From IMG/VR virus record IMGVR_UViG_3300011113_000247, positions 1 to 41,018 of that record: a stretch of 41,018 nucleotides of DNA. The stretch is one strand, 5' to 3'. Both the position numbers and the translations under genes were made by a program. The notes under the pieces are model-generated. The model was given only the letters and a program-made list of their open reading frames with translations. It was not told where the DNA came from and ran no database searches. This DNA is from a virus. Below, piece by piece: positions 31,901-39,999 of the stretch; within the stretch, counting starts at the first letter, position 1, and each line of letters starts with the position of its first letter.

Positions 31901-33007
31901 ATGGCAGAAATTACCGAACAGATAGTCCGCGAAGCACCGGATATTGAGAGACGAAAAGTCGGCCTCATGGAGTCGGCGAAAGCCGCCATTGAGGCAATAG
32001 GGCCAAGAAATCTCCCTGCCTATCAAGTTGCTGGCCTTACCCCAGAGCAGTTAGATGCTTTGCAGTTGGGCGCACGTGGCATTGGTGCATATCAGCCTTA
32101 CATGGGCCAAGCCGGTACGGCCATGACCGCAGGTGCAGGACTTCTCGGGCGCGGGGCAGATGTTTTGCAAGGGGCAGACACTCGTGGTCAGTTCGCTCCT
32201 GCACAAAGCACTTTGGGCATGGGTATTGGCGCGTTAGGCGGCGCGGCACAGGGCTTTGATCCGTCAAGAACGCAAGCGTTCATGAACCCCTACACGCAAC
32301 AAGTCATTGATGAGTCGCTACGGCAGATCAATCGTCAAGGGGACATTGCTCGTCAAAACTTGCAAGCGCAAGCAGTACGTGCAGGCGCGTTTGGCGGATC
32401 AAGAGAAGGTATCCAACGTGCTGAATTAGAGCGGGGCTTGTCAGAGCAGCGGAATGCAGCGATCACTAATGCATTAAGCCAAGGCTATCAATCAGCGGCA
32501 CAGCAAGCACAGCAGGCCTTTGAGCAGCAGCAACAACGCCAGTTAGCGCAAGCACAGGGCTATCAAGCTGCGGCAGGTATGTCCGGCAACCTTGCACAAC
32601 AGCAGTTTGGTATTGGCTCACAGTTGGCAGCAGGTCTTGGGTCGCTCGGCTCACAGCTTTCGGCAGTTGGCTTGCAGCAAGGCCAGTTGGGCGAAGCCAC
32701 GCAACGCTTGGGGCAGCAAGATGTCAACTTCTTGTTTGGCTTGGGTGGCACACAACAGCAGCAGTACCAGCGGGAATTGGATGCGCTCCGCGCTTCTCAG
32801 ATGCAGCAGTTGTATCAGCCCTACCAAGATATCGCCTTCTTGTCCGACATTTACAAAGGCGCGCCGTCGAGCCAGATGGCACTTACCACGCAGGCTGCAC
32901 CAGCACCAAGTCCGTTCCAGCAAGTTGCAGGCGTAGGCACTGGCCTGCTTGCAACAGGCGCGGCGATAAAAGGTATGGGCAGTGTCGGCCAAGGCTTCAG
33001 CATTTAA
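31901..33007 (+). CDS. Internal virion protein, Gln/Ala-rich helical
   Basis: This 368-residue protein has a helical start (MAEITEQIVREAPDIERRK), then AYQVAGLTPEQLDALQLGARG, a Gly/Ala-rich stretch, and the segment MNPYTQQVIDESLRQINRQGDIARQ, followed by RAGAFGGSREGIQRAEL. This combination is one I recall as a conserved block in proteins of the internal virion or ejection group. The C-terminal half is Gln-rich coiled coil. It overlaps nothing and has an AGGA site. The role as part of the DNA-ejection machinery is inferred from neighbours and composition. Confidence 0.65.
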   Translation: MAEITEQIVREAPDIERRKVGLMESAKAAIEAIGPRNLPAYQVAGLTPEQLDALQLGARGIGAYQPYMGQAGTAMTAGAGLLGRGADVLQGADTRGQFAPAQSTLGMGIGALGGAAQGFDPSRTQAFMNPYTQQVIDESLRQINRQGDIARQNLQAQAVRAGAFGGSREGIQRAELERGLSEQRNAAITNALSQGYQSAAQQAQQAFEQQQQRQLAQAQGYQAAAGMSGNLAQQQFGIGSQLAAGLGSLGSQLSAVGLQQGQLGEATQRLGQQDVNFLFGLGGTQQQQYQRELDALRASQMQQLYQPYQDIAFLSDIYKGAPSSQMALTTQAAPAPSPFQQVAGVGTGLLATGAAIKGMGSVGQGFSI

Positions 33008-33016
33008 GGAATAGCT

Positions 33017-35677
33017 ATGAAAGACGAAATCTTAAAGCGCCCAATGTTTTCGGAGCCGATGTCGAAAAAGACAATGAATGTTGGCATCATGCAGGGGTTT
33101 GAAGAGGACATGGACGATGAGATGGAGGACGACGCAGAGGAGTCCTCTCCGATGTCTCGTACACCTCAAAATCCAGAGATTCTGATGAATAACCTTCGTG
33201 GAGATATCAGATCAATTGATGCCCGGTATCTTGAACTGGCACAGATGGTTGGAGAAGACGCAGCGATGGAAACGCCGCCGGAAGTTCTGGCGATGCTGCA
33301 AAGTCAACTGGGTGCTCAAGCGCAGACTCCGCCTATTCCCGCTGGCGGGATTGGTTCGTTACAACAGGCTGATCAAGGTGCTGCTGCGCCGCCTATGATG
33401 CCTCCGGGCATGGAGGGTGCCGCCCCTTTTCCCCCGGGCGGGGCTGAACAAGCTCCGCCTACGCCTGATGGAATGCCTCCGCTTCGTGCAGCGGATGGCG
33501 CGTTTGTTACACAAGGAGCGCGTCTTTCTCAGCCCTTTATGCCAAGCATGTCTCGCGCTATGGAACTCGTGGGCGGCGAAGTATCACCAGAGCAAATGTC
33601 GGCTGAAGAAGCTAATTGGCTTCAGTCTTACCGTCTTGGCGGGGGATTCTCAGGTGGCTTGAGCATTCGTAACTTAGCATCAGAAGGCGCAAATAGATTA
33701 GGCACTGCTGTGTCGCCGTATCTGGCGCGTGGCCGCGAGTTGCTAGGCAGGGCTGTTGAGAAAGCCGATGAGTATTTGCCTTCTTTCCAAGGGCTACGTG
33801 TTGGCCCATTGCGCGGCGCGGATCAAGGCCGTGTAGTACTGCAAGGTAGAGAAAACATTGTGGCAGGCCCCGGTGGGATGCCGCAGATGGGCGCAGGTAC
33901 CAGATTCCAACCCGGCAGCACGATAGAAGCAGGCCGTATCCCGTTTAGCCAAGCAGTGCGTGAGTCTTTCCGTGTCAATCCAAAAGGCACTGCATTAGCC
34001 ACGGGCGTAGGCGCGGGTACAGCAGCCAGTATGCTTTCTTCGATGTTTGGTGGCGGCGGTGGCGATATGGCTAGCCGCTCTCCAGAAGAACTGGCGCGAG
34101 TAGTCGAGCAGATTAATCAAATCCCAACTGATCAACGCTCACAGACCTTTAGTGACATATCTCCTGCTACGGCCACAATTAATGTAGCCAATGCGGAGCA
34201 GCTCGATCTATCCACGCCGTTCGATACAATACCGAAGCCGGGAGCTAAACCCCCTCCTCTAGCTGCAAAAGGAGAAGCGGGTGGACCTACGCAGCCTCCT
34301 GTAGAAGGAACAGTTGCGAAGGATGCAGAGACCTTCATCAAAGACAAACTCAAAGAAGAAGCTCCTCTGAAGACCCGCGCAGAGCGAATCAAGGAAGAGT
34401 ACAAAGGGCTAGAGCCTACCTTCCGCGAATTGCTTGGCGATACACAATCGGATATGCGCACTAATGCGCTGTTGTTGTTGGCAGATGCAGGCTTTAAGTT
34501 TGCTTCGACATACAAGCCAACCATGGCAATGGCGTTTGCTGAATCGTTTGCTGGTGTGCCGAAAGGTTTTGCTGCATTGGCTGCACAAGCTCGTGATCGT
34601 GACATCAAAATTAAAACTTCCGTTCTTCAGCAGGCTGTTGATAACGTCAATCTGCAAGATAAGTACGCTCGTGACTTCCAGATCGAAGGCCTCAAGATTC
34701 AGGGCAAAACAATACAAGAGTTGCTCAAGGCCAAGAATGCAAAAGAGCTTGAGGCAATTAAAGCGAAAAATGCGAAAGAATTGGAAGTCTACAAAGGAGA
34801 CATTAATCTACTTCTTGAGCAGATTAAGAGCGGCGGCGTCGTTGAAAAAGACGGGGGCATGGGGCTTACCATTCAAGAGAGCAAGAGTGGTAGTTTCCTC
34901 GGCTCTTACATCAAGCCTGACAAAGAGGGCAACCTCCCTGCTCCAGTCCGCTCTGCAATCGATAGTCGTTGGACGCTGCGTCAAACGGATAACCCGTATG
35001 TTGAGAACCGTGGAAAGGCACCAACAACGGTTGAAACCGATAAGACAGAGCGCGTCAAGCTTGGCACTACCCTGCGTGGCCTAGACGATAGCCTCCGTGC
35101 GCTGGACGATCTGCGTGGTCAGTACTCGCAGTTGTATAGCCCCGGAACGTGGTTCACGGACAAGATCAATAACATCATTGTTCCTGTGTCTGGCGGCATG
35201 GTTCGTCCTGACGTTAATCAGACAGCGGCAGCAACGCAATTGAACGCTGGCTTAAATCAGGTGATGAAGCGTATTGCTTCGGCAAATGATCAAGGCCGTG
35301 TGGCGGTGCAGGAACAAGAATGGGCGCGGGATATGTTGGGCGGCTTGACTAACCCAACAGCATTCTTCTCGAACAAAGAGATTGCAGCCAAACAGTTCGC
35401 GGCAATGGAAACACAATTGCGGAACGCTCGTCAGCAAGTATTGACGCAGTTGGGCTTTGTGTCTGATGATATGTCCATGAGGGTACCTGCTACCGGTACG
35501 CAGAATGATCCGTTTGTTGTGCCAGCAGACCCGCAAGAGCAACAGAACATGTTCCGCTATCTGTCATCTACCATTGGCTCGATTCAAGACCCACGCGCCT
35601 CTGTGTACATCCGTATGCCTAACGGCCGAGTAGATCAATTTAACCCTGTCCAACTACGAGGGCTGGTACAAAAATGA
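33017..35677 (+). CDS. Large virion protein, helical with acidic and Pro-rich N-terminus
   Basis: This 886-residue protein has an acidic run (EEDMDDEMEDDAEE) near residue 30-43, a Pro/Gly/Met-rich disordered section (about 95-155), then APIVTQ-type motifs such as GAFVTQGARLSQPFMPSM and SAEEANWLQSYRLGGGF. A hydrophobic Gly/Ala segment follows around 335, then a long coiled coil (LQDKYARDFQIEGLKIQGK through LEAIKAKNAKELEVYKG) and a folded C-terminal domain. It overlaps the next start by 4 nt. It is likely an internal head protein delivered with the DNA; no enzyme motif is seen. Confidence 0.65.
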   Translation: MKDEILKRPMFSEPMSKKTMNVGIMQGFEEDMDDEMEDDAEESSPMSRTPQNPEILMNNLRGDIRSIDARYLELAQMVGEDAAMETPPEVLAMLQSQLGAQAQTPPIPAGGIGSLQQADQGAAAPPMMPPGMEGAAPFPPGGAEQAPPTPDGMPPLRAADGAFVTQGARLSQPFMPSMSRAMELVGGEVSPEQMSAEEANWLQSYRLGGGFSGGLSIRNLASEGANRLGTAVSPYLARGRELLGRAVEKADEYLPSFQGLRVGPLRGADQGRVVLQGRENIVAGPGGMPQMGAGTRFQPGSTIEAGRIPFSQAVRESFRVNPKGTALATGVGAGTAASMLSSMFGGGGGDMASRSPEELARVVEQINQIPTDQRSQTFSDISPATATINVANAEQLDLSTPFDTIPKPGAKPPPLAAKGEAGGPTQPPVEGTVAKDAETFIKDKLKEEAPLKTRAERIKEEYKGLEPTFRELLGDTQSDMRTNALLLLADAGFKFASTYKPTMAMAFAESFAGVPKGFAALAAQARDRDIKIKTSVLQQAVDNVNLQDKYARDFQIEGLKIQGKTIQELLKAKNAKELEAIKAKNAKELEVYKGDINLLLEQIKSGGVVEKDGGMGLTIQESKSGSFLGSYIKPDKEGNLPAPVRSAIDSRWTLRQTDNPYVENRGKAPTTVETDKTERVKLGTTLRGLDDSLRALDDLRGQYSQLYSPGTWFTDKINNIIVPVSGGMVRPDVNQTAAATQLNAGLNQVMKRIASANDQGRVAVQEQEWARDMLGGLTNPTAFFSNKEIAAKQFAAMETQLRNARQQVLTQLGFVSDDMSMRVPATGTQNDPFVVPADPQEQQNMFRYLSSTIGSIQDPRASVYIRMPNGRVDQFNPVQLRGLVQK

Positions 35678-38600
35678 CCACACTGACCAACGCACGTGGC
35701 GAAGTCATTGATCTAACTACCGGCGAAGTTGTTGGCCGAGCGGAAGGTGCTCCCACTGCGGTGGGGGCTCGTTCTCCGCGCGCCGAGGCTGCTGTACCAG
35801 AGGGGGATCGACTAAGCGGGTTAGTAAATAACCTCTCTTGGGGCTTTAACTCTGCGTTGTTTGCTCTGCCTGATGCTGCTACGAAGGCGATTGGTCGTGG
35901 TCTTGGATTGAAGGAAGAGGAAGTATTTACCTTAGGTAAGTTCTTCAACAAAGGAGCAACACCTGCACGTAATGCTGAAGAGCGGTATGCACGGGCAGTG
36001 GGTGAAGGCGTTGGCGGCACAATGCCTTTCACAGGCATTCTTGCATGGGCAGCGCGTACTAGCCCGATGGTAACTACGGCTAAGACCGTAAAGACGGGTG
36101 TATTAAAAGGCATTGCTGATGATGCCATCAAGTTTGTGCAGAAGAGTCCAAGGGCTGCCGCCGCGCTTGATGTTGCATTTGGCGCAGGCTATGAGGGCCT
36201 ACGTCAGGCGGTGGTTGAGAACGTCAGCGACGATGATCCTAACAAGGCGGTGTACGAGACCGTACTACCGATGGCCGCGTTTGTTGGTGGCCCGTTGGCA
36301 CTGAGCTATGCCCCTTCTTTAGCCGCAGGCCGTGCTGTTAAGCAGAAGCTCAAGAGCGCTACAGCAGGTCTTGGTGACACAGAAAAAGAAGTCTTGAGTG
36401 AGCTTGGCTCAGTATTGAAGCTCCCCGTAATTCGTATCCTCCCACAGCTTTTGATAAAAAACGCGGAGAGAAAGCTCGTTCAAGTATTCGGTCCGATTGA
36501 GAAAAGCCCAGAAGCACAACAAGCGCTACGGCAACTGGAGTTAGCGATGCAAGACCCGCGCTTCGCGGAAGCCGGGTTTATGTTCGATGTGGCGGAGAAG
36601 ACGATGTACGCGCCACTACTCGAACGTAAGGCAGAGTTGTTGAATCAACTTGGCCCCAAGGAGCTTGAGTCAACCAAAGCGCGCATCAACGAGAACCAGC
36701 AGAAGTTTGCAGCGCTGTTTGACAACATCGCGCCTGAAGCACGTCAACCGGTTATTGAAGCATTCCAAGCCGCACAAGCAGAGCGTCAGTCGTTCTTTGA
36801 CAATCTGTTGACTGCGCAAAAGGATTTAACAGAGGCGGAGAAGCTTGCTATCTCCGAGCGCCTCGGTCCGCAGAACATGGACATGATCAACAACGAGGTC
36901 CGTGGCGCGCTGATGGGTGCGATGGAGTTTGATTACAACATGCGCAAGAATGTTCTTAGCCGCATGGGGTTGCGTCAAGCGACAAGCCCTGATGGTCTTC
37001 CAATGCCTACACGAGAGAACGGGAAATCTTTGTTCCCGGCTAGAGACATGGAAGGTGCTGCAAATGCGTTAATTCAAAAATACACCCCAGAACGCCCTTC
37101 ACTACGAAACCCTATTCCTGAGCCTATTAGATATCTTGCTAATTTTGTTGTATCACAGCGGGATGCTCGTAATGCTCTTGAAAAACGAATGGTAAAGGAG
37201 TTAACTGATCAATCAATTAACGATCAGATCGCCGCGTTTAAAATGCCTCCTGATTTTGAAGCTGACGTTCGTAAGGCCGTAAATTTATTAATTCAAAATT
37301 TTGGTAAAGAAATAAAAAGAGGGAAAGAAGGACGGACTGCTGGCTTTTTAGAAATAGTAAAAAGACAAAGTGCAAGCATGATGTCTGATGGAACTATTGT
37401 TGTTCCTACAGGGATGCCGGGAAAGTCGGTAAAGTTCAACCCAAAAATGATTCAAGAGGATGCAAAACGTATTGCTGAAGAAAATTTAGGGGTAAACATC
37501 AACCTGCCTGAGGCATTGGATTACCTCGCTTCTGCTGCCCGGTTCCGTAACGATGCTCTTGGTCGGTACAACGCAGCGATGGGCAAGGGCGGCACCCGCT
37601 TGACAGATGCTCAACGTATTCTTGATACCGGCAATGCGGTGTACAAGGATATTGAAAAACTGATCTTGGACCACGTGCCTAAGATTAAGAGCGAGTACGA
37701 AGGCATGAAGAGCGTGCTTTCTGACTACCGCGCTGGCTTTGAGCAAAGTCTGCCTCTGTTGATCTCGCAAAAGCGGATGCGTGGTGACGAGTTCTTGCTT
37801 GGCAATGAACAGATCATGCAGCGCGCGTTCTCGAATGCTCGTAACCTGCAACAGCTACAAGTAACCCTCGGCGGCACTCCGCAGTTTGATGATCTGCTGA
37901 TGAAAGGCACGGTTGATTGGCTGCGTAGCAAAGGCGTAGTGAATCAGGATGGTCTTGTTGATCCGAAGAAGATTCGTTCGGTATTGGATAAGAACAGGAA
38001 TATCGTTGAGTCTTTGCCAGACAGCATTCGTACAACGCTAGATAACGAAGTCGTTCTTGCAGAAGACTATGTCAAGCGCATGGGCGAACTTGATCAGCGC
38101 CGTATTCTGGCTAAGAACGATGAGCTAGATCAGTTATTGCGTAAAGTTAGCCGCCCTGATGCTGATCCAAAACAAACATTGGCTAAGGCTATCCAAGACC
38201 CCGCCACGATGCGTGTCTTGGTAGACGAGCTAGGCAAGGACCCTGAACGCTTGGCCTCGCTACGCCGTGCCGTGTTTGATGTGGCAGGCGAAGGTGCTTT
38301 GCAAGGTGGCGCGCTCAAAACCTTCATCGACAACAATGAGAAGTCGCTGAAGGTATTGTTTAAAGACACCGGTCATTTAGACAACCTGAAGAAGTTGGCA
38401 GATATGCAGCGCCGGGTAAATGCCTTTGCAGATGTAACTGGGCAGATTCCTGTGTTTGAGTCGCTAGACCAAACGCTACGCAGTACGTTTGGCGCTGGCT
38501 TACAGTTCCTGACAACCACGGCACGTGAAGCAGCCGTTGGTCGTATTCGTCCAGAGACAGGTCTGCTGGCGGTGATGATTCGTTTTGCAGGTAGTTTGGA

Positions 38601-39063
38601 GAATCGTTTATACCAGCGAATCTTTACCAAAGCGCTTGAAGACCCGAACTTTGCAAAAAGCCTGACCTCGGTTAGCACCCCTGCACAAGCGCAGAAGCTG
38701 TTAGGACAATTTGAATCCATCGGTATTCCTCGCACCTCGCTGATGCCTGCACGTATGGCAACAGAAGAGGCTTCACGCGCGGCTGTTCAAGAGGAAGAGA
38801 TTCCGGGGATGAGAGAAGCGCCTGTTGTTCCACGTGAAACAGCAGCGTCGATGTTGCGCGCATTACCTCCTGCGCCTCCTACAACGGGCTACTCGTTACG
38901 TGTGCCGACTGCTCCTCCACGTCAACCGGGAAGTCCCGCGCAGAATGTACCAATGATGTATCCAATGCTGTTCCCGAACGATCCAATCAGCGGTATGCTG
39001 GAGCAACGTAGACAGCAAATCCAACAAGGGCAGATAGCCCCTCCGCAAATGCCACAACAGTGA
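35674..39063 (+). CDS. Giant internal virion (ejection-type) protein
   Basis: This 1129-residue protein is largely helical. It starts TTLTNARGEVIDLTTGEVVG and has a hydrophobic region at about 110-215 (SPRAAAALDVAFGAGYEGL, MAAFVGGPLALSYAP) and long charged helices through the rest. The final 90 residues are Pro- and Met-rich. Size, order and the hydrophobic segment suggest a large internal protein of the kind ejected into the envelope by podoviruses. A stretch around nt 37040-37500 has much lower GC (28% at 37261-37320 against 55% at 37501-37560) and other codon habits, pointing to a recombined block. A parS-like site lies in frame at 38826-38841 in codons for VVPRETA. Confidence 0.65.
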   Translation: MTTLTNARGEVIDLTTGEVVGRAEGAPTAVGARSPRAEAAVPEGDRLSGLVNNLSWGFNSALFALPDAATKAIGRGLGLKEEEVFTLGKFFNKGATPARNAEERYARAVGEGVGGTMPFTGILAWAARTSPMVTTAKTVKTGVLKGIADDAIKFVQKSPRAAAALDVAFGAGYEGLRQAVVENVSDDDPNKAVYETVLPMAAFVGGPLALSYAPSLAAGRAVKQKLKSATAGLGDTEKEVLSELGSVLKLPVIRILPQLLIKNAERKLVQVFGPIEKSPEAQQALRQLELAMQDPRFAEAGFMFDVAEKTMYAPLLERKAELLNQLGPKELESTKARINENQQKFAALFDNIAPEARQPVIEAFQAAQAERQSFFDNLLTAQKDLTEAEKLAISERLGPQNMDMINNEVRGALMGAMEFDYNMRKNVLSRMGLRQATSPDGLPMPTRENGKSLFPARDMEGAANALIQKYTPERPSLRNPIPEPIRYLANFVVSQRDARNALEKRMVKELTDQSINDQIAAFKMPPDFEADVRKAVNLLIQNFGKEIKRGKEGRTAGFLEIVKRQSASMMSDGTIVVPTGMPGKSVKFNPKMIQEDAKRIAEENLGVNINLPEALDYLASAARFRNDALGRYNAAMGKGGTRLTDAQRILDTGNAVYKDIEKLILDHVPKIKSEYEGMKSVLSDYRAGFEQSLPLLISQKRMRGDEFLLGNEQIMQRAFSNARNLQQLQVTLGGTPQFDDLLMKGTVDWLRSKGVVNQDGLVDPKKIRSVLDKNRNIVESLPDSIRTTLDNEVVLAEDYVKRMGELDQRRILAKNDELDQLLRKVSRPDADPKQTLAKAIQDPATMRVLVDELGKDPERLASLRRAVFDVAGEGALQGGALKTFIDNNEKSLKVLFKDTGHLDNLKKLADMQRRVNAFADVTGQIPVFESLDQTLRSTFGAGLQFLTTTAREAAVGRIRPETGLLAVMIRFAGSLENRLYQRIFTKALEDPNFAKSLTSVSTPAQAQKLLGQFESIGIPRTSLMPARMATEEASRAAVQEEEIPGMREAPVVPRETAASMLRALPPAPPTTGYSLRVPTAPPRQPGSPAQNVPMMYPMLFPNDPISGMLEQRRQQIQQGQIAPPQMPQQ
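38826..38841. promoter_or_regulatory. Second parS site (one-base variant)
   Basis: TGTTCCACGTGAAACA fits the published Bacillus parS consensus TGTTNCACGTGAAACA and differs from the copy at 5333 by one base. It sits in a 24-bp imperfect palindrome (38822-38845) that has two broken pairs. It lies in the coding sequence of a virion gene. Reading by a host ParB is inferred. Confidence 0.65.
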
Positions 39064-39070
39064 GGACGCC

Positions 39071-39229
39071 ATGAAAAAGCAAGTATGGGATCAACCCCGC
39101 CCAAAGGGGCTAGGCAAACCGAAAGCATTAAGCCCTAAGAAAAAAGCTGCGGCAAAGGCAATGGCAAAGAAAGCCGGTCGCCCTTACCCGAATTTAGTAG
39201 ACAATATGCGCGCAGCGCGTAAAAAGTAG
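39071..39229 (+). CDS. Small basic protein, last gene of the late operon
   Basis: This 52-residue protein is rich in Lys, Ala and Pro: KKQVWDQPRPKGLGKPKAL, then PKKKAAAKAMAKKAGRPYPN and LVDNMRAARKK. I recall close relatives in other phages, always unannotated. An AGGA site precedes the ATG. The composition suggests a DNA-binding or packaged basic protein. It is the last plus-strand gene before the convergent hairpin. Function unknown. Confidence 0.75.
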   Translation: MKKQVWDQPRPKGLGKPKALSPKKKAAAKAMAKKAGRPYPNLVDNMRAARKK

Positions 39230-39235
39230 CTGCTG

Positions 39236-39286
39236 GACACCGGGGAAAGCCACGTGTCGTTCTTCTCCCCTCACGCGGCCGGTGTC
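39236..39286. terminator. Hairpin between convergent genes, possible bidirectional terminator
   Basis: GACACCGG (39236-39243) pairs with CCGGTGTC (39279-39286), and inside it GGGGA can pair with TCCCC. The right arm is within the last codons of the minus-strand nuclease gene. There is a weak T-run after it on the plus strand (CTTTAA). The loop is long, so this is a plausible but weaker transcription stop. Confidence 0.45.
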
Positions 39287-39999
39287 TTTAACGGCTCATC
39301 TTCGGATGAGCCGTCTTTTTCAAACTGCTCTACCCGCTGCATCCACTGGTCTTGATACTGCTGGAACTCCCTCCCGCAAGTAACAAACTCCTGCACTTCC
39401 CCGCTTTGCGCCACCATAAGGATCACGCCGTGGTCAATGTCAGTGCCATGCACCTCGTTATGCGCTTTGGCATAGGCCGCTAATTGCAGGAAGTAATCGT
39501 CAATCCACTCCCGCTTCTTCATCTTGTTAGTCTGCTTGAAGTCAAGGATGGAGGGCTTTCCGTTGTACACAGCCACACAATCGGTGGTCCCTGCATATTT
39601 CCCGGGGTAGTACACAGGCACTTCTGCGCCCCAGACCTCGTACACATTAGGCAAGAAATGCTCTACCAGCGTATAGCCCATGCGGTAGCCTTTTACCTGT
39701 AGCCACGTGCGCGGCGGGTCAAGAGGTCGGTTGAGCAAGAGCCGCTCAACGACGTTGTGCATGTGTGTGCCTACGGTAGCCGCGTCATTGCGAATACGCT
39801 CCGCATTCTCCTTGCCTACCCTATCTTCCCACTCTTTCAGGAAGGTCTGATCCTTAGTGCCTGACAGGATCGTCGTGACACTAGGCATCGGGGGCTGGCC
39901 TTCCAAAACATACCTACGCCCCGCTTCCGTATCAAGCCGAGTAAGTTTTTCATAGCGGTATTTCTTACGAACAGGGATTAGTTGCATTAGATTAGCCAT
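39271..39999 (-). CDS. RecB-like PD-(D/E)XK exonuclease
   Basis: This 242-residue protein has the motifs of the RecB/Cas4-like nuclease family: an early GTHMHNVVE box (77-85), E126 in AEVPVYY, D140 in the GTTDCVAV motif, D153-x-K155 in ILDFKQT, and Q172 in YFLQLAAYA. These form the metal-binding centre. The protein probably degrades or processes DNA ends in replication or recombination, with MGME1-like or lambda-exonuclease-like proteins as the closest comparisons from memory. It overlaps the helicase stop by 13 nt; the ATG at 39999 is very close to AAAGG, so an ATG at 39987 is an alternative start. It is transcribed opposite to the late genes. Confidence 0.8.
   Translation of the reverse strand: MANLMQLIPVRKKYRYEKLTRLDTEAGRRYVLEGQPPMPSVTTILSGTKDQTFLKEWEDRVGKENAERIRNDAATVGTHMHNVVERLLLNRPLDPPRTWLQVKGYRMGYTLVEHFLPNVYEVWGAEVPVYYPGKYAGTTDCVAVYNGKPSILDFKQTNKMKKREWIDDYFLQLAAYAKAHNEVHGTDIDHGVILMVAQSGEVQEFVTCGREFQQYQDQWMQRVEQFEKDGSSEDEPLKTPAA

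Noticed and set aside
37671-37680. CCACGTGCC near the end of the AT-rich block
   Set aside because: Too few parS bases match, and it lies in ordinary coding sequence.
38515-38530. GGCACGTGAAGCAG as another parS copy
   Set aside because: The right arm is close, but the left arm has no TGTTN, and the codons explain the sequence.
39251-39256. CACGTG core inside the convergent hairpin, as a third parS
   Set aside because: The flanks (GAAAGC and TCGTTC) do not match the parS arms, so only the six-base core is shared.
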